From Carnegiea gigantea (taxonomy: Eukaryota; Streptophyta; Magnoliopsida; Caryophyllales; Cactaceae), in the NCBI GenBank assembly GCA_029747015.1, contig JAKOGI010000084.1, positions 521,501-585,500 of the forward strand: a DNA stretch of 64,000 nt, in the 5' to 3' direction. Under the pieces are notes generated by a model that did no database searches, had not been told where the DNA came from, and worked only from the letters and a program-made list of their open reading frames with translations. The position numbers and the translations under genes are program-made. How positions within the stretch are numbered: position 1 is the stretch's first letter; every line of letters begins with the position of its first letter. Shown in pieces: positions 21,201-32,733 of this stretch.

Positions 21201-22283
21201 TAGACAATGTTCTAATAGTGCCATCATGGGTTCTGATCTGGATTGTACCTATCCCTGCAACCTTGCATTCACTATCATTGCCCATAAGTACCACCCAGAA
21301 TCCACAGACTCATAAGTAACGAACCAGTCCCTATGAGGACACATGTGGAATGTGCAACCAGAATCCAAGACCCAATTGTTATCCACCCCTTTCCCAAAGG
21401 TGGTAGTTAAAGAAGTAGCAAGCAGAACATCCCCATCTGACTCAGACTCTACCACACAGTCAGCAGTAGCAGTTTTACCCGTTTCCTCATTCTTGTTCTT
21501 TAGCTTCCAACAATTAGCCTTTATGTGACCCAATTTTTTGCAAAAGTGGCAGGTTTTATTAGCATGAGGATTTCTTGATTTAGAACGGCTCTTCCTATTA
21601 CCGTTTCCCTTCTTCTCAGTTGTCCTACCCCTAATAGCCAGCCCTTCACCCTGGTCAGCATGAATGTCATGGTCAAACTTTTCTTTTGAAAGAAGGTTAG
21701 CCTTGACATCTTCAAACGATATAGTATCCGTGTTACTATACAGCATGATTTCTTTAAAGTGTTTATATGAAGGGGGTAGTGAGACAACAAGCAAGATGGC
21801 TTTATCCTCATCATCAATTTTTACATCCAGACTTTCCAAATCAACTAGAATTGAATTGAAATCATTCAGATGTTTCTGGACAGGCGTACCTTCAGCCATA
21901 CGACAGGTGTACAACCTTTCTTTTAGCCTGATCTTATTGGCTAGACTCTTTGTCATATATAGTTCTTCTAGCCTAGCCCAAAGGTCAACAGCAGTTACCT
22001 TATCAAGAACCTCGCGGAGCACGTGAGGTGCCAGACATAGTTGTATGGCTGAAACTGCCTTCAGCTCCAGTTCCTCCCATTCCTCATCTGTCAACTTCCC
22101 ACGCCTTTTCTGCTGATCCTCAGCCCACTTTTCATCCGTTGTGCCTGTAGGTTTGACGTGAGGTCCCTGCAGGACCTTCCACAGCCCGTGCTGGATGAGG
22201 ACCGCCCTCATCTGCACCTTCCAGAGATTAAAGCTAATCTCCCCGTCGAATTTCTGTATGTCCACCTTCATGATTGAAGACAT
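18274..22283 (-). pseudogene. Copia gag-pol polyprotein, two lesions
   Basis: The likely start is ATG at 22283 (MSSIMKVDIQKFDGEISF). Domains in order are: UBN2/Retrotran_gag; a CCHC knuckle (CHFCKKLGHIKANC, near 21550); protease with WVLDSGCTFHM; a GAG_pre-integrase HHCC region (LWHMRLGHMS...CDHCVFGKQ); integrase core with HSDLWGP, RTDNGLEF and QQNGVTERINRT (catalytic D, D, E all present); RT with LDVKTAFLHGELEEEIY and LYVDDMLI (YVDD); and RNase H with VDSDYAGDLDRRRS and STTEAEYIA. A one-base deletion near 21290 shifts the frame just after the protease start, where the gag frame ends WYLWAMIV and the pol frame resumes LMGNDSECK. A TAG at 18553-18555 falls inside RNase H, right after GVKEAT; the same frame then stays open to 18274. 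About 1330 codons in total. Confidence 0.95.
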
Positions 22284-22290
22284 CCTACAA

Positions 22291-22306
22291 CCTCGCTCTG
22301 ATACCA
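22291..22306 (-). other. PBS of the Copia element, tRNA-iMet type
   Basis: On the minus strand TGGTATCAGAGCGAGG follows the LTR end by two bases. TGGTATCAGAGC is the standard initiator tRNA-Met PBS. Confidence 0.95.
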
Positions 22307-22308
22307 CT

Positions 22309-22916
22309 TGTTAGGAAATAAGGGGGATAATAGGATGTGACAATGCAACAGAATTCAACCAAGAACACAACGCAACAATGAAAGAAACAAGAATAAAGGA
22401 CACAGGGAATTTTACGTGGAAACCCAATGTGGGAAAAACCACGGACGGCGACAGCACACCGACAAATTTCACTATGAGCAGAGTAGTACACCACAATCAC
22501 TTCAGTGATTAAGAGCAGAATTACAATACTCTCAATTGTATTCTCTCACAAATAACCTCACTCTCTCAATGTGTTTTCTATATTGGAGTATTTTGAAACA
22601 AGGCCCTAGACCCCCTTTATATAGGGTCTGTGAGGTAGGGTTTCTCCCTGAAAACCCTAGCTGCCAGGAGGAATCCTCCTCGAAGACAGAAACCCTAGCC
22701 GCCATCCGAAAGAGGCGGCGAGAAGACACGTGGCACGACCGTGCCACGTGGCACGGTCACCCAGTGCCACATGGCACGGCCGTGCCATATGGCACGGTGC
22801 CCCCGTGCCAATTTTCTGTCCCTCTCGTCTTCGGCTCTTCGTCTTGGCACGCCCGTGTCTGTGCAGCATGGGCTCCCCGTGCCGATACTCGAGATTTTGG
22901 GCCATAAAACCCAACA
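22309..22916 (-). repeat. 5' LTR of the Copia element (608 bp)
   Basis: This is the promoter-bearing LTR for minus-strand transcription. It holds a run of GTGCCAC/GTGGCAC palindromic words at 22730-22805. Confidence 0.95.
22614..22623 (-). promoter_or_regulatory. TATA box in the Copia 5' LTR
   Basis: On the minus strand TATATAAAGG, followed by GGGTCTAGGGCC. The same box is in the other LTR at about 17892. Position and sequence suit a U3 promoter. Confidence 0.6.
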
Positions 22917-22921
22917 CGTCC
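22917..22921. other. TSD of the Copia element, right (CGTCC)
   Basis: It matches 17579-17583. The Athila-like LTR resumes right after it. Confidence 0.92.
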
Positions 22922-24199
22922 CAGCAAGTCTGTCTCTCTTTCTCCACCATTAGGGCTTGTTATCTAGCAGTGGCAGTGGCCTAGTACATATGTAATCAAG
23001 CATGCTTGGGCAGATGCCTTTGTTTTTTAGGTCAAAATGTTGAGAGTGAACCTAGCTCACCTAACTTGGTGAAATGCAAATTATTTAGTAGATTTTGTGG
23101 AGATAAAATAGCCACTTACCATGAAAAGTGGAGAGTACAGGGTTGGAGTCACTTTAAATAGGGACCAAAGGTAGCCGCTCTAGGCATACCAATCTTCATT
23201 ACATTCTTTCACTCCTTCCATTTTTCATTGGTAGAAAAAGTTTGTCACTAGGTGAAGTCATTTAGGTTGAGAGAATTAGTAGGAAATAAGCTTTTTTGTC
23301 TATTTTTCCATTTGTTCCATATTATTTGTGAGTGTAAATAGAGAGTTTGATCTTTGATTGTGCTAATCTTGTGTAACAAAAGCATCAAAGTTTGGTTATA
23401 GGGATTGAATGCCATCAATTGAAATACAACTAGTCTAATTTCAATGTTATTTTCTCCACCTATGATTGCCTATGTTGTCTATCTAAGATTAGGAGGGATC
23501 CTTAACTTATTTTATTGTTTGTACTAATTTGTTTTGGGCTTAATGTTATCGTCTCTTATTATTGCATAATTTTGAGTTTATTTAATTCCTTTTAATTTAT
23601 AATATGAATTGTTTCGATTATTCATACTGGTTATCTTACAACTGACTAATTTGTATCACATTTATTTATATTGTACCTTCTTGGCTAATTTAATAATTAA
23701 GCAATTATGTTTAAAATTTTGTTTTTAATTGATTAGAGAAGAATAGGAATTAGATGAATTATGACTAACTTGAATAATTCATGCTAACCACTAATTTACT
23801 AATGGCTATAATTCATTTTTCGAACCTATTGGCCTTGAGGTTTTACCTTGAAAGCTTTGAAGGTGCTAATTAGACCCTAATTAAACTTAGTAACTCAATA
23901 TTAAAAGTTCTTGGCGAAGTCAAAGTCTTAGAGTCTCTCCAAATTAATCTCTGCTTACTTATTGATTAACATTTATTTTTGTCTTACTCTCATTTAAATA
24001 TTATTGTTATTGTTATTATTATTACTACTACTACTAGTACTACTGTAATTACTACTACTACTATTGTTGTTATTAATCTCTTCATCTAAATTTATTATGC
24101 CAACTAATTCAAAATTACTTTAATTCTCTATTGGATACGACCTCAATCACTTGCAAGTAAATCGGGTTTTCAAAACTATTAAAATTCACACCAAGGGTT

Positions 24200-24220
24200 T
24201 GTGTGCCATTGTTGGAGAGC
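24200..24220 (+). other. PBS of the Athila-like element (degenerate tRNA-Asp type)
   Basis: TGTGTGCCATTGTTGGAGAG follows the LTR end. It keeps the spacing of TGGCGCCGTTGCCGGGGA with several changes. Confidence 0.55.
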
Positions 24221-24980
24221 CATTAGTGATTTTTAATTTTTTTTTCCTCTTATTATTTTCATTTGTTTGGTTATTTTTATTTGATTTATTTTTTCTTTCC
24301 CCTCTTCTTCTCAACTCATGTCCTTTTATTTTTGTTATTATTGTTTGTTATTTATTTTTCATCTATACTTTTTTGCTCCCCATTCCTCCTAATTTAACAA
24401 TTTAGTTAGTTTTTATTTCTTTTTATTTTAATTTAGTTATTTTATTTAATTTGTTTATTCTAGTTATTCCCTTTGGTACCAGTCAGTTCCCTCCCTTTTA
24501 TTTCATTTACTATTCTTCTTTATTTTATTTTATTTTCATTTCTGTTTGTACATTCATTTTTTTCCTTTGGCATTTGTTTTACTTTTTTATTTACACATTT
24601 TTTTCTTTTTTATTCTTACTTCTTTTGGCAGTTATTATGGTGGTGATTTCATTTTATTCTCTTGAGTGTGCTTTTATATGCATAGTAGAAGCTTTCTAGC
24701 TTTAGACCTTGAGGAATATAATCTTGAAATTAAATGTACCCTTAGTAAGATAAAAGTTGAGAAATGTGAGTTTAGAAAAAGATGCCTGAAGAACAAACCA
24801 CACACAAGCAAATTAAGAAGTATTTCACCCCCGCCACCTGTATGCCCACTGTTACAGGGCCATTTGAGATTAAAAATTCCATAATCCAAATGCTCACATG
24901 CTTTTGTGGTCCACAGTCTAAAAGCGCTTTTAAGAATTTTGATTCATTTTAGCATATGTGTTCCACTACCATATTAATTA
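24221..24980. other. T-rich 5' untranslated region of the Athila-like element
   Basis: A long T-rich stretch (24235-24660) whose open frames are hydrophobic artefacts of composition. I see no gene. A weakly coding-like region starts near 24660. Confidence 0.55.
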
Positions 24981-24984
24981 ATGT

Positions 24985-26230
24985 CTTTAGGGATGCTCCT
25001 TGATTGGATATGTACCCTTTCACTATGAAAGATAAAGCTAGGACTTGGCTACCTGCTAAGACAATCATCACCACCGGGGATCAAATGCAAAAGGAAGTCT
25101 TGATAAAATTTTCCTCTGTTAGTAAATTTACTTTAAGATGTGCTATAACCACTTTCATACAAAATAAAAATGAACAATTGCATAAAAGTCGGTAAAGATC
25201 TAAAGAGTTGTTGCAAAATTGCCCTCACCATGAGTTTCCTTAGTGGCAACGTGTCTAGAGTTTGTACTCTGGTTTAGATGAACATAAGCAAATGGTATAT
25301 GTATCTTGTGGTATTAGTTTTTTTTTTTTTTTTTTGGGTAACACCCCTGAAGAAGCTTAGGAATTATTTGAACATTTGGTAGTTTTTTTTATGTGGGTCT
25401 ATTGAAAACATCTCTCTACGTGTAGTCATTTTGGTTAGGGGTAACACTACCTACAAACCTGAATCTCCCCACATTCCACGAAATCGAGACCTGCACTGGG
25501 AGATATTATTGTAGGTGTATGCCATTTCCTTACATTCGGACCTGTTTAGACAATTAAGAAGTAAAGGGAGAATTTATGAGGTTCACATGTGATTGGCATT
25601 TCTAGTAATGTTGATGCTTTATTTGAGAAATTTGATCAATTGCTGTGCATGAACAAAATAGTTGCTCTTCTATGAACGAAGTGTGTTCATTTTATGCTAG
25701 TCCCATGCAAGTTTCTTTTGACAGGCTTTCTGTTGGTCCATCTGATGTTGTGACTAAACAAGTGCGTGCTACTTAGGGATTTTCTCCAACTAATAATCCT
25801 CATTTTAATACTTATAATCATGGTTGGAAGAATTATTCTAAGTATTCTTAGAGACCTCAAAATGTGGAAAATCTACAATCCCGGTCTAGTAGACCAACAA
25901 CTCCTAATGTTCAGAACCAAAGGTATACATATGCATCACCTCCACCAGTCCCATCTGGGAGCTCAAAATGAGAAAAGGTTGTCTCTGCCTTTAGCAACCT
26001 CACTTGCTGTCCAAAATGTGAACAGTAAGGTCCAAGGTATTTAGTATAAAATGCAGATTGTAGATTCCCGCTCATAATCTATAACTAAGTTAGAAACCCA
26101 ACTTGTGACACTCATTATAGATGTAAGTAATAGAAAGGAAGGAAAAACTTCCAAGCTACCTCATAGAGAATCCTAAAAGCCAACAATTTGGATAATTAAA
26201 AGATGTTATGGTTCTTTGGGAAAGGCAAAG
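24985..26230 (+). pseudogene. Athila-like gag, decayed
   Basis: The frame at 25004 reads YPFTMKDKARTWLPAKTI and continues with VLIKFSSVSKFTLR, TTFIQNKNEQLHKS, the central conserved block of gypsy/Athila Gag. Next come FKELLQNCPHHEFP-like and LYSGLDEHKQMV-like pieces in shifted frames, interrupted by a T18 run near 25318. A proline- and asparagine-rich tail follows at 25766-26040 (TNNPHFNTYNHGWKNYSKYS and SPPPVPSGSS). There are many stops and shifts. The product would be the nucleocapsid precursor. Its identity rests on the order and wording of these blocks. Confidence 0.75.
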
Positions 26231-26369
26231 AAGTAGACAATGTGAGTGACAAGAAGCATCATATAGTGGAAGGACTAAAGAACAATAAGAGTCTAACCCA
26301 ATTGTCCTATATAAGCTAAGGGTTGCTTGCCTTTAAGCTTTGGATTACCCTTCCCTTCTAGGAAAGACA

Positions 26370-27850
26370 AGCAAAAAGAGATATTCTAGGGACTTTTAAG
26401 CAAGTTAAAGTTAATCTTCCTATTGTGGAAGTAATAAAAAAAATCCCTCCTTATACGAAATTTCTTAAAGATGTGTGTACTTTTAAAAGAAAATCTAAAG
26501 AGGACAAGTCTGAAAAGTTTTTTCTGAGTAAACAAGTGAGCTCTATTTTGAAATTTGACACTCCACCTAAGTTGATAGATCCTGGTGTTCCTATTATTTG
26601 ATGCTTTACTGGTAATCATAAAATTGAAAGAGCACTCTTGGATTTGGATTTTAGTCTTAATTTGATATCGTATTTTGTTTACTTAGAGTTGGGATTAGGT
26701 GATTGGAAACCTTCCAAATGTGCCCTTTAGCTTGCTAATAGGTTAGTAGGGACTCCTAGGGATAGGATAGATGATGTCTTGTTTGAAATTGATAATGATC
26801 TCTTTCCTGTTGACTTTATTGTGATGGACATAGACACTAGTCATACCTCCAAGCAACTCCCTATTATTTTAGGATGTCCCTTCCTAGCCACACGTAATGC
26901 CATCATTAGTTGTAGGCTAGAATGATGGATGTCTTGGCCACGAATATAAGGGTTAGGCTTAAAATTTTTGAGGATTCTTCTCGACCTTTGCTTGAAGATG
27001 ACTATGAATGCTTCTTTGTTGATGCGAGTCATGAAATGCTTAAAGAGGCTTTACCTACTATTCTAAATAGAGATGCCTTAGGAACCTATCTTTCCTATGG
27101 ACATTTGAGGTTATTTGACTTGCGAAGTACAATAGGTGAATTGGAATCTACTCTTGACTTCATACCTCATCTTGAGTCTTCCTCTTAAGTGTCCACTTAC
27201 GAACCTCTCCCGCCTTTAGCTAGCTCTCTTACACCACCTTCTATTGTCTCCATACCTAAACTTGAGTTAAAACCTGTTCCTGATTCACTCAAGTACATGC
27301 TTTTAGGCCCCACAGAGACCCTATCTATCATTGTCTGTTCATTCTTATTATATGGTCAAGAAAAAGAGTTGATTCATGTTTGTCTGAACATAAGCATGCT
27401 ATTGGGTGGTCAGTTGCTGATTTGAAAGGGATTAGCCCCTCATTTACAGGCACATGATTCATTCAGAAGATGATGCTAAATCGGTTATGCAAACGAAACA
27501 TAGTGAACCCACATATAAAAAGAAACTGTCTAGAAAGAGGTAGTAAAACTTTTAAAGGCATACATTTTATCTATCCCATTTCCGGTGGTTAGTGGATTAG
27601 TCTAGTCCAAGCGGCCCACAAGAAATCTGGCATTAACTATAGTAAAAAATAATAATGGTGAATTAGTTCATACTAGACAAAGCATAGGATGGAGGTGTGC
27701 ATTTATTATAGAAATATGAATTCTGTCACTAGAAATGATCATTTTCTCCGCCATTTCACTGATCAAATTTTCTAAAAATTAGTCAGGTAAAGTTCTCACT
27801 ATTTTTAGATGGGTATTCTAGTTACAATAAAATGACTGTTTGTTATATTA
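26370..27850 (+). pseudogene. Athila-like protease and truncated RT N-terminus
   Basis: From 26370 the frame gives PIVEVIKKIPPYTKFLKDVC and SSILKFDTPPKLIDPGVPII, the stretch before the aspartic protease, then a decayed DLDFSLNLIS and IILGCPFLATRNAIISC (the conserved GRPFLAT-type end of protease). The 26922-27425 frames give YECFFVD and LELKPVPDSLKYMLLGPTET, the linker before RT. The RT start, with its conserved DLKGI stretch, is readable in broken frames to about 27850. There the reading jumps to sequence normally found just before integrase (HWFVHVVNYLA). So the RT palm with its YxDD box and all of RNase H are gone. Confidence 0.8.
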
Positions 27851-29075
27851 CATACCCCTCCCCATTGGTTTGTTCATGTTGTGAATTATCTTGCCATTAG
27901 AAAGATTCATCTCGATTGCTCCAATCCATATAAAGATAGGTTCTTCTCATAAGTAACATATTACTATTGAAATGATCCCTATCTTTTAAGCATTACCCTA
28001 GCCAAGTGGTGCGTAGGTATATCTCTTAGACTAGAATGTATAGCATTCTAACCTTTTATCACTCTTATCCATGTGGTGGTCACTTTGGAGGTCGAAGGAC
28101 AATGGTTAAAGTTGATACAGGACCTTTATTTAGTCTTGCTTATGAGTGCTATCAACATATGAGCTCCTTCTCTCTTTGTGATACGATGCCTAGTTTCCCT
28201 ATTATGATTGCGTGAGACATTTGGGACATTGATTTCATAGGTCCCTTCCCCCCATCTTTTGGCTTTGTTTGCATAGTCATTATTGCTGATTGTGTGTCAA
28301 AGTGGGTGAGGTAGTAGATACTAAGACCAAAGACCATAAGGTTGTGGTTAAATTTGTGAAATAGTATATTTTTTCATCGATATTAGACTCGTAGAGCTCT
28401 TATTTGTCACAGGGTAGTCATTTTTCTCACCGATCCTTTGAGGCTTTGCTTAATAATGTTTTGCGACTCAGAAAATAGCTAGACTAGTGGTCAAGTTAAG
28501 GTATCTAATCATGAGATCAAGTCCATACTTGAGAAAATAGTTCAACCCGATATAAAGGAATGATCTTTGAGATTAAATAATGCTCCATGGGTCAATTGTA
28601 TTGATTATAAGACTCGTATAGGGATGTTTGATTTTTTTTCTCCTTTTTGATAAGCCCTATCACTTGCTACTCGAGTTAGAACACTACACTTTTTTGGGTT
28701 ATTATAGCTTTTAATTTTGATATGGAACAAGTAGGTTCTAACCGTAGGCTTCAATTTAAAAAAATAAAATTGGATGAATAATGTAATGAAGCCTATGAAA
28801 TGCTAAGATTTATAAAGCAAAGACTAAAGTTTTTCATAATGAAATGATTTCTCAAATATCTTTTGTACCTAATCAGAAAGTTTAGCTATTTAGTTTTAAG
28901 CTTATGTCATTGCCCGATGAGTTGAAATCCATATAGGATGATCCTTTTATTGTAGAACAAGTGTTTCCTTCTGGTGCAGTCAAAATTTTGGACCCCTAGG
29001 ATAGTTAAGTTCTTACTATTATTGGAGAATGTTTGAAACCTATTGTGACTAATGATTGAGTCCTTAATCTAGTTA
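27850..29075 (+). pseudogene. Athila-like integrase, decayed
   Basis: The region starts just upstream of integrase (HVVNYLAIRKIHLD) and continues with HSYPCGGHFGGRRT (zinc-binding region), DIWDIDFIGPFPPSFG (core, first Asp), TRRALI near the second Asp site, SGQVKVSNHEIKSILEKIVQ (third acidic position, read as E), and a C-terminal domain (FVPNQKV, PLTV-like WDDPFIVEQVFP). About fifteen stops or shifts are present. The product would be the element's integrase. It is clearly nonfunctional. It lies directly after the internal deletion near 27850. Confidence 0.8.
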
Positions 29076-30229
29076 ACCTAGTTTATTATGATTAGTGGAT
29101 GGGGCCTTGTCTGGCTGAAGATAATAAACTTAGCATATATTGAGAGGCAACCCAATTATTTTAGGTGAGTTTGAGTCCTTTATTTAATTTGATTTGATTT
29201 TCTTTTCATTTTGTTCAAGGTCCGTGAGCATCATAGATGTTATACTTCACTTTGTCTGGGCTTTTGTGGCTAGTGATGGTTTTGAAGGTTCATTTGGAAG
29301 TAGCTCCTTAGGTGTGACAAAAAGTGCTTTCCTCATGCTACTAGGTTGTGTTATTTTTTTCTTCATCTTTCTCTTTATCATTGTTTTTTTACATTGAGGA
29401 CAATGCAAGGTTTATGTAGGGGAAGGCGAATACGAAAATTTGAGAAAACATTGAAAATTTTTGGCGGACTTGAGTTTGGGAAGAGATTGGATAGTTGATT
29501 ACGAGTGTTCAATGCTTTTCATATTGATATTATTTATGTGACCTATGCAAATTTGAGAATGCTTTAATTTTTAACTAGTTAATCGCCAAAATTTTTATTG
29601 TGATCTTATTAACCTATAGCTAATTTGAGTTTGAAATGAACTCCATTTCAATGTCATAATGAGTATGTAACTGGTGTTGAGTTCCCCATTTACATTTCTA
29701 ATTGCAAGATGTAACAATGAAATAAATTGAATTAAATTAAATTCGGATTTCAATGTCAATGTTTAGGTTCTATATTCATTCATATCTTAATTGCTTAAGT
29801 ATGGACTATATGTTTCTTTGGATGTCATCTCCATATTTTATACACACAAGAGAAAAAACATGTGCAATCAAGTGAGGTTTGAAAGAAAAAAGAGAAAGAA
29901 CATGAACAAAGGACTAATAAATTGGTTTAGCATTCGTGGCTTAATTTTATAGATACTCTTGTGATCTTCGATGTGTGGGGTGAAGTCTTATGCTTATAAT
30001 TCATTGCATGCTTGACATCAAGCACTTACTTTGATTTAATATTAGCCTTTTAACTTGATTAAAAATTGGAATGTTCGATAATAGGTTTGTGGGTTGTTAG
30101 TGAGTTGATCTATGTGATTTAGAGTGGATGTACACAACTATATTCTTTGATTTGCTTTTCTAATCTTGTTCTACTTGGTGGGTTGATTGAATAATGTATA
30201 GAGCTAACAAAGTTATGGCGTATGGGAGT
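29076..30229. other. 3' untranslated region of the Athila-like element
   Basis: Noncoding. ATTGAGGACAATGCAAGG followed by TATGTAGGGGAAGG near 29394-29427 is typical of Athila-like 3' regions. The last bases before the LTR (GTTATGGCGTATGGGAGT, 30212-30229) are the PPT position. No env-like frame is seen. The segment 29750-30229 is duplicated at about 32240-32733. Confidence 0.6.
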
Positions 30230-32150
30230 TGATAACTTATATTTTTATGTGTATTTTTACTATCATTTTACCTATTTTTAAAGTCATTGATATATATTTC
30301 ATGTAAAAATAATGCAAATTCGGCATCTTTGAAGGTGAGGAGCGAGACACAAATTTAAGCATAAACTTCAGAAAGTGTAGATGGGATGACTCGGAATTTT
30401 GCAAATGAATTCTTACCACCGGTCACGTTGGATTGTTCTAATTCTTTGACTCAACAATGTCAAAACCCGGGCTGATTCATTACTACCTAATCAAAGCCCA
30501 GCCTATGCGCCCAGACACAAACACAACTAATGCATGATCCTAACCTAACGTGCTCTCGTCCTTCTCTGCAAGAGCTTATTAGACTAGTTCTTTCTTCCAC
30601 CCCACAGCCCAATGCAGCAACCAAACCTCCTTAGCCCACCACTCCCTTCTTTACTCTCTCCAATGAAGTCACTTATAGGCATGTTTTCCTTTTATCAATA
30701 GCAGCAGCCCACTATCTTCACTGATATTACTCAGAGCCTAGTGTGCTCTCCATCTCGGTTTGGCCTTTTTGCCAGCAGTCGGCCTACTGCGCATATCACC
30801 CTCCTCCCCTCTCTCCTATCCTGAAATGGCCATTTTAATTTTAAAAAATTAGTGGCCTAACATGTGCTTTTCAACGAGCCTTCTCTTTATTTCACGACTG
30901 TTTGGGCTATGCTCCAGCGCTGGCAACAGCCTAGTACATGGGTAACCAAGCAGGCTCAGGCAAATTCCATTTTTTTTCTGGTCATAATGCTAATATTTAA
31001 AGCAACTCGCCTAATTTGGTCAAATGCAATTTATTGGGCAAATTTTGTGGAGATAAAATAGCCACTTGCCATGAAAAATGGATTGCAAGGAGGGTTGGGG
31101 TCATTATAAATAGGAACCAAATGTGGCAGCGTTAGGCATCCAAGTCTTCATTTCATTCATCTACTCCGATTTTTCATGAGTAGAGAGAGTTTATAACTAG
31201 GCGAAAGCATTTGTGTTAAGAGAATTAGAAGAAAATAAGTTTTTTCGACTATTTTTCTCTTCTCTTTTATCTCATTTGTAAATCTAGTTAGAGAGTTTGG
31301 TCTTTTGTTGTGCTAATCTTGTGTAACAAAAACATCAAAGTTTTGTTACAGGGATTGAAATACACCATCAATTGAAATATGGATGTCTAATTTTAATGGT
31401 ATTTTCTCTACCTGTGATTGGCTAAGTTGTTCATTAGGGATTGAGATGGATCCTTGACTAATTTATTGCTTTTATAATTTTTTTGGGGTTAATATTTCGT
31501 CCTTATTATTGGAATTTTTGAGTTTATTTAATCACCTGTTGTTTATCGTTCAAATTATTTCAATTGTTTATACATGTTTTGAAATTGATTAATTTGCTAT
31601 CTCATTCATTGCTATTGAACCTTGTTCGCTAACATAATCATTATGCAATTATGCCTAAAATTGTGGTTGTTAATTGATTAAACAAGACTAGGAATTGGAT
31701 GAGTACTGCTATGTCTAAGCTGATCGAATAATTCATGCTAACACCTGGTTGAGTTTATTTATTAATGGCTATAATTCTTTTTTCAAACCTATTGGCCTTG
31801 AGCTTCTTACTTGATAGTTTTGAAGAGATAATTATACCCTAATTAAATTTATTAACTTGACATTAAAAGTTCCTAGTGAAGTTGAAGTCCTAGAGTCTCT
31901 CCAAGTTGATATCCCTTGGCTTATTGATTAATGTTTGTTTCTCTTACTCTTTTATTACTGTTGTTGTTGTTGTTATTATTATTATTGTTAATCTCTTCAT
32001 CTGAACTTTTTCTATTAATGAGTTGAGAAAAGTAAATTAAAAATTACTTTCGTCCTTTGTAGGACACGATCCTAAAATACCTGCTTTGCTATAATTATTT
32101 AATTTGTGCACTTGTAAGTATGGCTTTCAAAACTTCCAAAATCCACACCA
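30230..32150 (+). repeat. 3' LTR of the Athila-like element
   Basis: The segment starts TGATAACTTATATTTTTATG and ends CCACACCA, 1921 bp. It aligns by landmarks to the split 5' LTR over its full length, with many substitutions, so the insertion is old. A TTG/TTA trinucleotide repeat lies near 31965-31990. Confidence 0.82.
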
Positions 32151-32733
32151 AGTGTATAGTTTTTTGGGAATTCTCTAGTGAATTAACTAGTATAGTAGGT
32201 GAATAGTGAACTTATCCGTTGTGCTATCAAGGGGTTTCTAGTTAATTTAATAGGGCTATCACTTTTGTATCTATCTTCATTTATGCCTTTAATTGCCCAA
32301 GTATGCACTAACCATTCTCTGGTTGTCATCTTTTTCCTTATCTTTATACACCCAAAAGAAGAAACGCTGAGGTTTGAAGGGAAAAAAAGAGTAAGAAAGT
32401 TAACAAGGGAATAATGAACTGGTTTGGCATTAGGTCTTAATTTTAAAGGTACTCTTCTGATTTTTATTGTTGGCTGAAGTCTTATGCTTACAATTCACGA
32501 CATACTTGACATCGAGTGCTTAATTTGCTTTAATATTAGCCTTTGAACTTGGTTAAAGCTTGGCATGTTTGATAATATGGTCGTGGGTTAGTAATGAGTT
32601 GATCTATGTCATTTGGAGTGGATATCTATAGTTAGATTCTTTGATTTTCTCCCCTAGTCTTCTTTTACTTGTTGGTTAGAATGAATATATGCGTTCTATA
32701 CTCAAGGACTAGCAATGTTATGGTGTGGAGAGT
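32151..32733 (+). repeat. Duplicated 3' UTR segment of the Athila-like element
   Basis: From about 32240 the sequence parallels 29760-30229, with matching GTCATCT, ACTGGTTTGGCAT/TTGGTTTAGCATT, TCTTATGCTTA and CATACTTGACATCGAG/GCTTGACATCAAG blocks in the same order. No PBS or coding region lies between the 3' LTR and this copy, so it is a tandem remnant with the internal region lost. Confidence 0.7.

Larger units (their letters stand above)
17584..22916 (-). mobile_element. Copia LTR retrotransposon (Tork-like), young and nearly complete
   Basis: This 5333-bp element starts TGTTAGG and ends CCCAACA, with LTRs of 590 and 608 bp and a perfect 5-bp TSD. It is oriented on the minus strand: the PBS lies beside the right LTR and the PPT beside the left. 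By eye the LTRs differ by three substitutions (near 17725, 17862 and 18117) and one 18-bp indel inside a GTGCCAC repeat. The gene order of gag, protease, integrase, RT and RNase H is that of Copia. The gag resembles that of Tnt1-type (Tork) elements, a lineage call from memory. Two lesions break the polyprotein: a one-base frameshift near 21290 and an in-frame TAG at 18553-18555. Confidence 0.93.
16983..24193 (+). repeat. 5' LTR of the Athila-like element, split by Copia
   Basis: The two LTR pieces are 16983-17583 and 22922-24193, about 1873 bp together. They line up with 30230-32150: shared landmarks are TTTTGTGGAGATAAAATAGCCACTT, TGCTAATCTTGTGTAACAAA and TTCAAAACT...CACACCAAG at the end. 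It contains a (CT)n run near 17308-17327 and TTA/ACT trinucleotide repeats near 24000-24075. Confidence 0.8.
16983..32150 (+). mobile_element. Athila-like Ty3/gypsy retrotransposon, decayed
   Basis: The element begins TGATAACTCATATTTTTATG and its 3' LTR begins TGATAACTTATATTTTTATG at 30230. It has a 5' LTR split by a Copia element, a tRNA-Asp-type PBS, gag, protease, a truncated RT, integrase and a long 3' UTR, all on + and full of stops. Without the Copia insertion it is about 9.8 kb. Most of RT and all of RNase H have been deleted. No env-like frame is visible. I could not identify a target-site duplication. Confidence 0.8.

Noticed and set aside
18744..22026. Plus-strand frames of 60-120 aa opposite the Copia polyprotein
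   Set aside because: Shadows of the minus-strand gag-pol frame.
24151..24699. Hydrophobic frames that look like membrane proteins
   Set aside because: T-rich 5' UTR of the Athila-like element; Phe/Leu/Ser/Tyr bias from T-richness, no conserved motif.
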